From NCBI GenBank assembly GCA_947000775.1, contig CAMQGK010000638.1, positions 29,204,501 to 29,268,500 of the forward strand: a stretch of 64,000 nt of DNA. The letters are read 5' to 3'. Made by a program: the position numbers and the translations under genes. Under the pieces are notes generated by a model. It was not told the DNA's origin and ran no database searches. It saw nothing but the letters and a program-made list of their open reading frames with translations. This DNA comes from Pterois miles (lineage: Eukaryota; Chordata; Actinopteri; Perciformes; Scorpaenidae). Each line of letters opens with the position of its first letter. Positions within the stretch are counted from its first letter, which is position 1. This document shows positions 54,772 through 64,000 of this stretch, one piece after another.

Positions 54772-55342
54772 CTGTATTTTTCGCACTATAAGGCGCACTG
54801 GATTATAAGACGCACGATCAATGCACGTGTCTATTTTCAGTCAGTCTAGTTGCTGTTACTCAGCTGTTCAGTGATGATTCCTGCCTTCCTGATCCATCGG
54901 CAGATAGTGGAGGAACTGGCCCGGCGTTGCCTCCCTGTCTTGGTGAATGTGTGTTGGCCTTCTGTCATCCAACGCTCCCACGCAGCTCTCAGTTTAACTC
55001 TGAACGACCTGTCGACACCGATATCTAGCGGTTGGAGTTCTTTAGTTCATCCACCCAGAATGACGGCGAGCTCCGAAGTAGTTTTCTTCTCTTTCGTTTT
55101 GACGGTGTCGGTGAGTACCGTAATGCTCCGACAGTCCATCCAGCGGTGCGGCTTCGTAGCTACCAAAGTCGTAATGAAACATTTTGACAAATAGAGCATA
55201 ATACAGCGCCCTGTACCACATAAAACGGGTTCGAGGTCAGTAAGCACAACCAGAACTGGTACATAAGGCTCGCTGGATTATAAGTCGATTTTTGAGAAAA
55301 TTAAAGGATTTTAAGTGCACCTTATCGTGCGAAAAAGCCCAC
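54772..55342 (-). mobile_element. Pogo/Tigger-type DNA transposon remnant
   Basis: The left terminus CTGTATTTTTCGCACTATAA continues GGCGCAC. The right terminus in reverse is CTTTTTCGCACGATAAGGTG followed by CAC, so the ends are inverted and about 80% alike. TA dinucleotides lie just outside both ends (54770-54771 and 55343-55344), as expected for Tc1/mariner-pogo insertion. Only 571 bp remain, mostly the C-terminal part of a DDE transposase. Confidence 0.88.
54846..55247 (-). pseudogene. Pogo-type DDE transposase C-terminal remnant
   Basis: The minus strand encodes LTDTVKTKEKK, SELAVILGG, a TGA stop at 55047-55049, then in the same frame TKELQPLDIGVDRSF, LRAAWERWM and a TGRQRRAS segment, ending at a TAG (54846-54848). 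TKELQPLD and the following basic W-x3-WM region are hallmarks of pogo/Tigger DDE transposases, lying after the second catalytic Asp region. The N-terminal HTH, the CENPB domain and most of the catalytic core are missing. One in-frame stop plus the truncation means no activity. Confidence 0.88.
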
Positions 55343-55646
55343 TATGACCAGTCCACAGTCCCTGTGGGGGAGTTGGATATAAGAGTGACATGATGTGTAG
55401 AGATTTATTACCTGTAAAATTGGTCAAAACTGTTCAGTCAAGATGTGAAACAGAAAAAAAGAAATTCATGCTCCCTTTATTTTACTTTTCTGAAGATATT
55501 TTCACATTTTATTTATTTTCTCTTATTTTGAAATACAAGTATGTATATGTTTTATAAAACCAAGACAACATGTCTGGGACATACACACCACAGATGTATG
55601 TTCAAAGCTCAGAGAAAAACTGCCTCAGTATTCCCAAATGACACTA

Positions 55647-55649
<3 letters not shown>

Positions 55650-55679
<30 letters not shown>
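55650..55679 (+). repeat. (CA)15 microsatellite
   Basis: Uninterrupted CA run. Confidence 0.96.
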
Positions 55680-55680
<1 letters not shown>

Positions 55681-55790
55681 TTCCATTAAAGTACACAGTA
55701 ATGTAGACACAGTACACAGTAATTTCTGTGAAGGTAAACAGTCCAGTGCTGACAGTGGAGGAGCTTCAGGGAGAAATCACTCACCAGGGA

Positions 55791-55792
<2 letters not shown>

Positions 55793-55848
<56 letters not shown>
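55793..55848 (+). repeat. (GT)28 microsatellite
   Basis: Uninterrupted GT run. With the CA run at 55650 it forms a 30-bp potential inverted pairing across about 110 bp. Confidence 0.96.
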
Positions 55849-56311
55849 ATGTATGAGTCACTGCATAAAATCTCCATCTTAATTCATATCCTCTATTTCT
55901 GTGAACCAAAATCTTATTTTCTTAAAGCTGTATTTTTCTTTGCCTCTGGGGGCAGAAAACACCACAAGCTACAATATATGATGTAATATTAGAAAAATTC
56001 ACGGTTCGGTTCATATCACGGTTTTTGTTTCAGTCCAGAGCAGCAGTAAACTGGGTCTGTGGTGCAGCACGGAGGCCAAGAAACGGCAGATTATAGCGCT
56101 GCTCAACGACCCGAATCATATGCTGAAATCCAGCGACCTGAACGACGGCATCAGGCTGCAGGTCTCTGGCTGTAAACCTCCCGATGCTTTAGTTAGTTAG
56201 TTTAGTAGTTTTTTAGTTTAGTTGTGTAGCTGCTCTGAGTCTGCATGTAGAGGCTGGTTCATGCTGCTGGGAGAAGGAGTCGCTCCTTCCTCCCCGACTC
56301 TCTGCTCCTAT

Positions 56312-57052
56312 CAACGGACACACCGGAGCGACGTCTCCAGAAATCATTGATCATATTGGAAGTATTGCTGCTAGCATTAGCCACACGTGTTGCTCAGCGC
56401 TGACACACAGTTGACGTTTCAGCCACCACTTTTTTTCCCGCCACTGTCATCCGTAACACATCATACGCAACACGTCATACGTAACACATCATACGCAACA
56501 CGTCATACGTAACACATCATACGTAACACGTCATACGTAACACATCATACGCAACACGTCATACGTAACACATCATACGTAACACGTCATCCGTAACACC
56601 GTCATCCGTAACACCGTCATCCGTAACATGTCATACGTAACACCGTCATACGTAACACGTCATACGTAACACATCATACGCAACACCGTCATCCGTAACA
56701 CGTCATCCGTAACACCGTCATACGTAACACGTCATACGTAACACCGTCATACGTAACACGTCATCCGTAACACCGTCATCCGTAACACGTCATCCGTAAC
56801 ACCGTCATACGTAACACGTCATATGTAACACTCCCACAGAGCAGAGAGAAACGCCGCCGGTGGATCCTGAATATCTGACAATGAATAGCTGATCATACAG
56901 AGAGCTCCACAGCGTCCCCCCTCTGTTAACTCCTTCCTCTCCTCTCTCATCCCTCTCTTCCTCATCTCTCCCTCCCCCTCTGTTAACTCCTTCCTCTCCT
57001 CTCTCATCCCTCTCTTCCTCATCTCTCCCTCCCTCTCTGTTAACTCCCTCCT
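56312..57052 (+). repeat. 741-bp tandem duplication, unit 1
   Basis: Unit order: unique 135 bp (CAACGGACACACCGGAGCG, GCTAGCATTAGCCACACG), the 14/15-bp array (56447-56828), unique 90 bp (GAGCAGAGAGAAACGCCGCC), and 57-bp pyrimidine repeats. The second unit starts with the same CAACGGACACACC at 57053. Confidence 0.95.
56447..56828 (+). repeat. 14/15-bp minisatellite (TACGTAACACGTCA), ~26 copies
   Basis: Units CGTCATACGTAACAC (15), CGTCATCCGTAACAC (15), ATCATACGTAACAC and ATCATACGCAACAC (14). Confidence 0.96.
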
Positions 57053-58130
57053 CAACGGACACACCGGAGCGACGTCTCCAGAAATCATTGATCATATTGG
57101 AAGTATTGCTGCTAGCATTAGCCACACGTGTTGCTCAGCGCTGACACACAGTTGACGTTTCAGCCACCACTTTTTTTCCCGCCACTGTCATCCGTAACAC
57201 ATCATACGCAACACGTCATACGTAACACATCATACGCAACACGTCATACGTAACACATCATACGTAACACGTCATACGTACCACATCATACGCAACACGT
57301 CATACGTAACACATCATACGTAACACGTCATCCGTAACACCGTCATCCGTAACACCGTCATCCGTAACATGTCATACGTAACACCGTCATACGTAACACG
57401 TCATACGTAACACATCATACGCAACACCGTCATCCGTAACACGTCATCCGTAACACCGTAATACGTAACACGTCATACGTAACACCGTCATACGTAACAC
57501 ATCATACGTAACACGTCATCCGTAACACCGTCATCCGGGTTTAACACCGTCATCCGTAACATGTCATACGTAACACATCATATGCAACACCGTCATCCGT
57601 AACACGTCATCCGTAACACCGTAATACGTAACACGTCATACGTAACACCGTCATACGTAACACATCATACGTAACACGTCATCCGTAACACCGTCATCCG
57701 TAACACGTCATCCGTAACACCGTCATCCGTAACACGTCATATGTAACACTCCCACAGAGCAGAGAGAAACGCCGCCGGTGGATCCTGAATATCTGACAAC
57801 GAATAGCTGATCATACAGAGAGCTCCACAGCGTCCCCCCTCTGTTAACTCCTTCCTCTCCTCTCTCATCCCTCTCTTCCTCATCTCTCCCTCCCCCTCTG
57901 TTAACTCCCTCCTCTCCTCTCTCATCCCTCTCTTCCTCTCTCTCCCTCCCTCTCTTCCTCCTCCTCTCCTCTCTCATCTCCTTCCTCTCTTCCTCATCTC
58001 TCCCTCCCTCTCTGTTAACTCCCTCCTCTCCTCTCTCATCCCTCTCTTCCTCATCTCTCCCTCCCTCTCTGTTAACTCCCTCCTCTCCTCTCTCATCCCT
58101 CTCTTCCTCATCTCTCCCTCCCTCTCTGTT
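57053..58130 (+). repeat. 741-bp tandem duplication, unit 2 (expanded)
   Basis: Same order as unit 1, but the 14/15-bp array is 562 bp (57188-57749) instead of 382 and contains an internal second-order duplication broken by CCGGGTTTAACACCG at 57535. The pyrimidine-rich 57-bp repeat has about five copies (starts 57839, 57896, 58009, 58066, 58123) instead of two. Confidence 0.93.
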
Positions 58131-58180
58131 AACCCCCCCCCCCCTCCCCCCCCTCCCACCCCCCCCCCCCCCCCTCACAT

Positions 58181-58211
<31 letters not shown>

Positions 58212-58428
58212 ATCTCCCCCCCCCCCTCCCCAACCCCACCCCCCCCCCCCCCCCCCCCCCCCCCCCACCCCCCCCCCCCCCCCCCCTCCCCCCACCCACT
58301 CCCCCCCCACCCCCCCCCCCCCCCCCCCTCTCCCTCCCCAACAAACCCTCCCTCCCTCCCCCCCCTCATCCCCCCCCCCCTCACCCCCCCCCCCCCCCCC
58401 TCCCCCCCCCCCACCCCCCCCCCCCCCC

Positions 58429-58465
<37 letters not shown>

Positions 58466-58690
58466 ACCCCTCCCTTCCCCTCCTCTCTCCCCCCCCTCTC
58501 TCCCCCTCCCTCTCTCCCCCTCCCCTCCTCCCCCCCCCCCCCCTCTCTCCCTCCCTCCCTCTCCCTCCTCCCCTCCCCCCCCTCTCCCCCCCTTCCCTCT
58601 CTCCCCTCTCTCTCCTCTCCCCTCACTCCCCTCTTATCCCCCCTCCCCCTATAACACTCCTTCCAAATCTCTCTCCCTCTTATTCTCATC
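58131..58690 (+). repeat. Poly-C/CT homopolymer-like tract
   Basis: About 550 bp of C with scattered T and A; individual C runs exceed 30. It follows without a border from the CTCTGTTAAC repeat (the last unit reads GTTAACCCCC) and grades back into CT-rich text at 58480. The minus-strand Gly-rich frames here are meaningless. It could be a real C-rich satellite or a consensus error over a pyrimidine repeat. Confidence 0.8.
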
Positions 58691-58830
58691 CTTTTTATAA
58701 AATATTATATACAAAAAAAAAAATAAAAAAAGATCAAAAATAATAAAAAAAATTAAAAAGAAAAAAAAAATAAAAAAAAAATATCCGGGGTCTCCTCTCC
58801 TCAGGGGGGGGGGGGGGGGGGGGGGGGTCT
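58691..58830 (+). repeat. Poly-A-rich tract followed by G24
   Basis: 58711-58782 is almost pure A with isolated T and G; a 20-bp unique piece follows, then 24 consecutive G (58804-58827). Adjacent C, A and G homopolymer-like blocks are unusual for real DNA. Confidence 0.85.
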
Positions 58831-59190
58831 CCCATTAAAGGTTTGAAAGAGGAACCCCAGGGAGCAGCTAATGAATGGGAACAAATTGAGTGAGGCTCTT
58901 TTAAATGGGATCAATATCCGTCAGGTGGAGGATGATGAGGTGTGACGAGGGGACGAAGAGGCCGGGCGCTGCGAGATGGATCAGCTCTGATTACAATGAG
59001 GAGCAGCTCAAACGCTTTGCTTCACAAACTCAACCTGTCTTCAAGGCCATCTGCGGCCTGTTCAGACATTTCTATGTCAGATTTAAGCTCATTAGCCACA
59101 CAAACAACAAACGACAAACAACTTTTAATTTTTAGTTTTAATTTTAATAAATAAGGTTGCTGCTAAAATGTGAATATGACTTCTGACTAT
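58831..59190. other. Unique block, possible conserved non-coding element
   Basis: GCAGCTAATGAATGGGAACA, CTCTGATTACAATGAGG and TTTAAGCTCATTAGCC in non-repetitive sequence. Frames of 70-76 codons have no domain. Compositional evidence only. Confidence 0.3.
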
Positions 59191-59194
59191 AGTA

Positions 59195-59490
59195 GAGAGC
59201 TACACGGTGAGCAAGACGGTCACAGGTTCGAATCCGGCTTGGGGCCCTTCTGTATGGAGTTTACATGTTCCCCCCATGTTAGCGTGGGTTTTCTCCAGGT
59301 TCTCCGGTTTCCTCCCACTCTCTCTCCCATGACTCTAAATGTCCCGGTGTGAATGGTTGTCTGTCTCTAGGTGTCCTGTGATGGACTGGCGACCCGTCCA
59401 GGGTGAACCCGCCTTCACCCAGTGCCAGCTTGGATCGGCTCCAGACCCCTGCAACCTCTAACGGGATAAGCGGCTGAAGATGGACGGATG
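59195..59490 (+). mobile_element. V-SINE (DANA/Mermaid-like), forward copy
   Basis: Pol III B-box-like GGTTCGAATCC (59226-59236), then TATGGAGTTTACATGTTCCC, GCGTGGGTTTTCTCCAGG, CCGGTTTCCTCCCAC, GACTCTAAATGTCCC, GATGGACTGGCGACCCGTCC and a GATAAGCGGCTGAAGATGGA tail. The A-box region is degraded (CTACACGGTGAGCAAGACG). Same family as 8139-8428. Confidence 0.88.
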
Positions 59491-60040
59491 GACTCAGGAT
59501 GCAGGTCAAAGGTCATCCTCCACGCTGCAGGTTCACTCATGAACCAATAGTTAGTTAGCTAGTTAACTATCCCAACATACCAATCAGCTAACTGAGGATT
59601 TTCATTTTATTTTTTAGTTTCTTTCACCTAAAACTAGTTCAGTGTGTTTATTTTCGCAATGGCATTTGTGTGTGTGGTGAAAAGGTGAAATCAACGTTGT
59701 GAATCACATAAAGTCTTCACCGTCTCCTCCTGCTGGAGATAAATGACCAGGAAGCGGCCCATACCGGAGGTTCGTGGGCCTCTAACGGGTCTGAACGGTG
59801 GGGAGCTCAACTTTCAGACCAGCAGGAAACCAGAGAAAAGTCCCGTTAGAGAAATAAAGGAATCTCAGAGCAGCCCGGTGTGGCGTCGGCGCCGGAGCTG
59901 AGGAGAGAGAGAGCGGCCGGTGATGGTGAACCTCTAAAACGTCCTGAAACAAACATCGGACCTCTGCAACATGTCTATCCGTCCTCTGGTGAGCTGTGGA
60001 CGGCGAGGTGTGGTGCGTCTCCTCAGCAGCAGCCGGATGG

Positions 60041-60086
<46 letters not shown>

Positions 60087-61264
60087 ATGTGTGGAGATAA
60101 CCCTGGTCTCATTAGTGGTCTGATAAACAGGAAATTCATCTAAACTGGGCACAAAAACAATAGTATCTGTTATCATGGTGATGAATTACTTCTGACTATT
60201 AACCACACACCTATTAACCCTCCCAACCCCAACAACCGCTCTCAGAGAGAGCGTCAACCAAGAAACATGCTCTGCTCACCATTCGTTGTAAAATCAGCTG
60301 CAGCCATTTTCCAGTTCATTCAATTTTAAATGAACATTTGATGTAACTTACAAGAATGTGTGTGTTCCTACAGTATTAACATTTAGTACAACGCCGTGTG
60401 AAGTGAATGACCTCTTTAGTTGATCCTCTGAGAGATTTTCGCTGTTTGGATTCAATTTTTAGTTCAAGTTTAAAACCGCTATGATTTATATTCCCCAGTT
60501 TGCACAAAGTTCATCAAACAAACTTTAAAACTGCATTTTTTCTGCAGCTGTACCCGGCTGCGACGCTCCGGGGGAGTCTGTTTGGTTTTGCTCCGTCCCG
60601 CTGAGCCGTCGCTAACGCCATGTGGAATAAACGTCCTCCCAATGACTTCAGTCACAGAGAAACAGTCAGTCATTAACTGCGCACGTCTCAAATCAGCAAA
60701 CAGCAATCTGGTGAGATAATATGTTACCTTTGTTTTTTCTTTTTTGTCCCTGGAGTTGTGTTCTAACAACGTAAAGTTAAATCGCCCCCAGAACATTTTA
60801 TATTAACTCCATTTCTACCAATCTCGCGCTACAAACAAACACTGAGGTTCTAGCTGCTACTAGAAGTCTGAGAAACCTGCAGCACAAACCACGGCCTCAA
60901 TGCGGAAACATGATTCCTCAGAGTTCTTCACTTGGGTTTAGTGAAGAAAGTGGAAACACCCTGCACTGTTTACAGTGGAATTAACGGTGCCTTCAGGTGT
61001 GGTGGTGTTTACCGTGTTCACCAGTTGGGCCCTGAACGCCCCCCTCGTGTCGTATTCACGACCTCGTCAGTGGAAAGTTTCTGTGGCTTTTAGACTCAGA
61101 CAGTAATGTTAATGTTGACTTCGCTTAGCAGCGGTGTTCTTCATGACGTAACCACTTGAATGCAACACGTCGTGTTCATGACCTCTGATCTCATGAACAC
61201 AGTGAACTCGACCCCATGCGAAGGCACCAACAGATGCATCCTGTCTGGAAACAGGAGCGGGAAG
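59491..61264. other. Unique sequence, no gene seen
   Basis: Includes (GA)20 at 60043-60083. Frames of 87-105 codons have no recognisable domain. Confidence 0.45.
60043..60083 (+). repeat. (GA)20 microsatellite
   Basis: Uninterrupted GA run. Confidence 0.97.
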
Positions 61265-61460
61265 TGTTGCCAACTTAGCGACTTTGTCACTATATTTAAT
61301 GACTTTTCAGACCCCTCTAGTGAATATTTTTCAAAAAAGCGACTAGCGACTTTTCTGGGGTTACTGGAGACTTTTGGAGACTCTGACGTGAAAGCAGGTA
61401 TCGTTCTTCTTCGTCTCAACGAGCAGCGGGTGCTGCCGTGGACCCCTCCCCATCCCAAAG
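61265..61460 (+). repeat. Dispersed repeat, family 5, forward copy
   Basis: GTTGCCAACTTAGCGACTTT, GACTTTTCAGACCC, AAAAAAGCGACTAGCGAC, TTTTGGAGACTCTGACGTG and CAACGAGCAGCGGGTGCTGC. Ordered match to the reverse of 46560-46800. Probably continues to about 61960 with unassigned fish-repeat-like text, which underlies the 294-codon minus frame (61141-62025); that frame has no domain I recognise. Confidence 0.7.
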
Positions 61461-62399
61461 CACTAGGTAGAGGGGCTTCTGTCTCGGGGGGGATGGGCCG
61501 CGGGTGAGTCGGCAGGAGACGAGGAGCGAGATCCGGAAAGCGTCCAGAGGCCGAACACGGCGTGGTGGAGCTGCCAGGAAATAGTGGCCGAGTGGGAGCA
61601 GCAGGTGAATGGAGCGGCTGGCGGTCCACAGAAGTGGACACAGGAGGGAAAAACAGGGTCGATTCAAAAACATCAAACTCAAGAAAAAAAGTCAGGCAGC
61701 AAAGTATCAGGCCTGAGACGTTCGCCTGCAGAGGCTGTGAATGACTGGTGATTACGGTCAGGTGAGTCAGCCTCATAGGAGGAGGAGGCCACGCCCACCT
61801 GCACCTGCACAGAGACAGACAGACAGACGAGGGGAGACAATACAGGAGACAAAAGGACAGAGAAAGCACAGGGACACACTGGGAAACTGGGTCAGACTCT
61901 AGTAATGTAACAGAATAAACCAAAGTTAGAAGTTTATTTTGAAAAGACACCATATGTGACAACACACCGTCCCTGACACGTCCAACAATGACACTACCTG
62001 TACTGTACAGCACAGTTTGAAACATACAACTAGCTACAACTGGTGATATTTGCCACTGATAGTTATCACAAAGGTCGCTAACAGGAAATGAGAAGCTGCT
62101 CTTTACTTATTGATCAAGCAATTATTTCAAAAATCTGGACAAATTTCGAGCACCAGCAGCATCACTGTTAGATGTATGCTGTACGTTCCAGCACACAGCG
62201 ACTCGGTATTATCTCTGTCTGGGTTCGTTATCTCAGCGGTGGTCTGTTGTTGTTTTCATCATCCCTCGCTGTCGTCCTTTCACCACACCGTCCTGCTGTT
62301 CACACAGAGGATAGAGTGAGGAACAAAGAGAGAGAGAGAGAGAGGGATGGAGGTGAATTGACACTCCACCCCGACTCCTACCGCTCGCCGGCAGAATAA
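61461..62399. other. Unique or repeat-derived sequence, no gene seen
   Basis: A short (CAGA)n run at 61813-61828 and a (GA)n run at 62328-62345. No recognisable protein homology on either strand. Confidence 0.4.
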
Positions 62400-62765
62400 C
62401 GATTAGCTGCTCGGCATGCTGGTCACATCGCCTCCTCTATCAATGAGTGAGTGAGCAGGGGAGTGACAGAGGAGAGGGAGAGGGAGGCAACAAGGTGAAT
62501 AACAGACAGAGAGAGGGTGAAGAGGAAGAAGAAAAGAGAGAGAGTGGGGTGGGAATAATGGAGGGATGAGCGAGGTAGGGAATGAAAGATAAGAGTGGGA
62601 GAAAAAGGGATGTGAGGAAAGAGGCAACAAGGAGCATAATGGGAAAGGAGGAGGAAGGGGAGAGAGGTAAAGAATGAATGATGGAGAGAGAGAGAGGGAA
62701 AGGGTTAAGATGGAGGGGCAAGGAGATGAAGGGCAGTGATGAAGAGTAGGGTGGGGGGGCAGCTG
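62400..62765 (+). repeat. Polypurine (GA-rich) tract
   Basis: About 300 bp of GGAGAGG, GAAGAAGAAAAG and GAGAGAGAGA text on the plus strand; minus-strand Ser/Leu/Pro frames are artefacts. Confidence 0.8.
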
Positions 62766-63040
62766 AGAGGATGATGAATGAAGATGTATGAAAACACAAA
62801 CACACTGGTTGTGTCAAATATGGATAAAACAGACATATCTGAAATGAGAGAATGTCGTAGTGATCAAACCATCATCATCAATAATGTCAGAGCCAACTCT
62901 GTCTGCTGCAAAACCGACAAACGAGGGAGGAAACCTGTCTTCTCCCAGATTACAGCCTCACTTAAAGAAACAAAACAGAAATCCTTGGTGGTGTTTAGAG
63001 AGGACCATGAAGAAAAACATATTTGTGATATGTCAAAAAC
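62766..63040. other. Unique sequence before the 27-bp array
   Basis: An open frame starts at 62778 and runs through the array to 63635 (285 codons); its first ~90 codons are unique sequence without a recognised domain. I do not call it a gene because the array is open in several frames on both strands. Confidence 0.35.
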
Positions 63041-63620
63041 TCCCTGTCCTCCAGAACCTCCACCGTCTCCCTGTCCTCCAGAACCTCCTCTGTCTCCCTG
63101 TCCTCCAGAACCTCCTCTGTCTCCCTGTCCTCCAGAACCTCCACTGTCTCCCAGTCCTCCAGAACCTCCACTGTCTCCCTGTCCTCCAGAACCTCCACTG
63201 TCTCCCTGTCCTCCAGAACCTCCATTGTCTCCCTGTCCTCCAGAACCTCCACTGTCTCCCAGTCCTCCAGAACCTTCACTGTCTCCCTGTCCTCCAGAAC
63301 CTTCACTGTCTCCCTGTCCTCCAGAACCTCCACCGTCTCCCTGTCCTCCAGAACCTCCACTGTCTCCCTGTCCTCCAGAACCTCCTCTGTCTCCCTGTCC
63401 TCCAGAACCTCCACCGTCTCCCTGTCCTCCAGAACCTCCACCGTCTCCCTGTCCTCCAGAACCTCCACCGTCTCCCTGTCCTCCAGAACCTCCACTGTCT
63501 CCCAGTCCTCCAGAACCTCCACCGTCTCCCTGTCCTCCAGAACCTCCACTGTCTCCCAGTCCTCCAGAACCTCCACCGTCTCCCAGTCCTCCAGAACCTC
63601 CACTGTCTCCCTGTCCCACA
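63041..63620 (+). repeat. 27-bp minisatellite (~21 copies)
   Basis: Unit made of TCTCCCTGTCCTCCAGAACC plus TCCACTG, with CCACCG, CCTCTG and CCCAGTCC variants. 27 bp is nine codons; frame 1 of the plus strand reads NLHCLPVLQ per unit and passes directly into the LINE-like segment at 63615. Confidence 0.97.
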
Positions 63621-63890
63621 CCGCATCCAGTTTAAAGTCCTTATCCTCCATAGCCAGGCCCCCTCCTACCTCACCGCCCTGCTCCACCAACCACACTCCT
63701 TCCCGCTCCCTCTGCTCCTCTGAAGCCAACCTCCTGTCCCCACCACTCAGAACCGAGCACCGGACCTTGCTATAGCTGCCCCCCTCCCTCGAGAACGCCC
63801 TCCTTAAACCCATCAGAGACTACACCAACCTGCCCAGATTCAAAACACCAATCAAAACTCACCTTTTTAGAGCTGCTTTTACTGCATGGT
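63618..63890 (+). pseudogene. LINE ORF2 C-terminal remnant
   Basis: The frame entering from the array reads LPVPHRIQFKVL then APSYLTALL. Non-LTR retrotransposons of the L2/Rex type have LHWLPV-x2-RIQFK followed by an APxYLxxLL segment near the ORF2 C-terminus. The match resumes in another frame (start 63776) as LPPSLENALL and FKTPIKTHLFRAAF, the family's terminal 'FKxxLKTHLF' motif, ending at TGA 63890. At least one frameshift; 5' truncated at the array. Confidence 0.88.
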
Positions 63891-64000
63891 GACCACATAC
63901 ACACCACTGATATATGTGCACTATACTGTACACCCTCGGTGTAATATCACTAGTTCTCAAGTGTAAACCTCAGCTCATACTGTGCAGTACTCTCAGGTGA
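63891..64000 (+). mobile_element. Probable LINE 3' UTR, running off the window
   Basis: Unique sequence directly after the ORF2 stop. No tail repeat is reached before the window ends. Confidence 0.4.

Larger units (their letters stand above)
55345..56311. other. Unique sequence with two microsatellites, no gene seen
   Basis: (CA)15 at 55650-55679 and (GT)28 at 55793-55848, with a 110-bp unique spacer. No continuation of the hAT frame is recognisable after the pogo insertion. Confidence 0.5.

Noticed and set aside
57723..58414. Glycine-rich minus-strand protein
   Set aside because: Encoded by a near-pure C tract on the plus strand; meaningless, and possibly an assembly error.
59224..59240. 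A tRNA gene at the GGTTCGAATCC box
   Set aside because: No cloverleaf can be drawn and no intact A-box is present. It is the Pol III B-box-like head of a V-SINE.
61141..62025. 294-codon minus-strand frame as a gene
   Set aside because: It overlaps a dispersed repeat (family 5) and repeat-like flank, and shows no domain or splice context.
62778..63635. 285-codon protein with a unique N-terminus and Pro-rich PPEPPLSPC repeats
   Set aside because: The 27-bp array is open in several frames on both strands, and frame 1 instead shows LINE homology. The N-terminal ~90 codons have no recognised domain. RNA evidence would be needed.

Overview
This window looks like a non-coding stretch of a teleost fish nuclear genome. 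Three things support this. It holds copies of the fish V-SINE (DANA/Mermaid type). It holds the (AGATA)n retroelement tails ending in 'TTTATTAATCCCC' that are common in fish. It also holds long microsatellites and many degenerate dispersed repeats I recognise from fish genomes. I found no rRNA, tRNA, CRISPR or bacterial-type operon. I found no protein-coding gene I would defend as functional; the only recognisable protein homology is broken transposable-element coding sequence.

Layout. 1-5.6 kb: unique sequence with a 13-bp CpG-rich array, a dispersed fish repeat and a 19-bp array. 6.4-8.8 kb: a CACG-rich array, a purine tract, a LINE reverse-transcriptase fragment, a reversed V-SINE and a dispersed repeat. 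11.2-19.4 kb: a 47-bp array, then a ~6-kb spacer flanked by two inverted arms. The arms share ~340 bp of unique sequence plus a 39-bp minisatellite (4 copies in one arm, 15 in the other). The spacer carries a 10-bp array and a 1.8-kb 14-bp array. 19.6-21.1 kb: dinucleotide runs and a 7-bp array. 21-34 kb: mostly unique, AT-rich, partly resembling conserved regulatory DNA, with dispersed repeats. 34-52 kb: remnants of at least two non-autonomous transposon families, a 22-bp and a 42-bp array. 52-55.4 kb: GA/CT-rich DNA, then a pogo-type transposon inserted in a hAT/BED-type transposase remnant. 56.3-58.8 kb: a tandem 741-bp duplication with nested minisatellites that runs into poly-C, poly-A and poly-G tracts of doubtful assembly quality. 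59-64 kb: a V-SINE, another dispersed repeat, and a 27-bp minisatellite that appears to have grown out of a LINE ORF2 C-terminus.

No genes cooperate here. The common theme is satellite birth: at least two, probably three, minisatellites appear to have expanded from pieces of transposable elements. Tandem arrays and homopolymer-like tracts occupy roughly 9 kb (about 14%) of the window. The many long open frames over these arrays are artefacts of repeat periodicity. Several unique blocks have the look of conserved developmental enhancers, but that is an inference that needs alignment to other fish.
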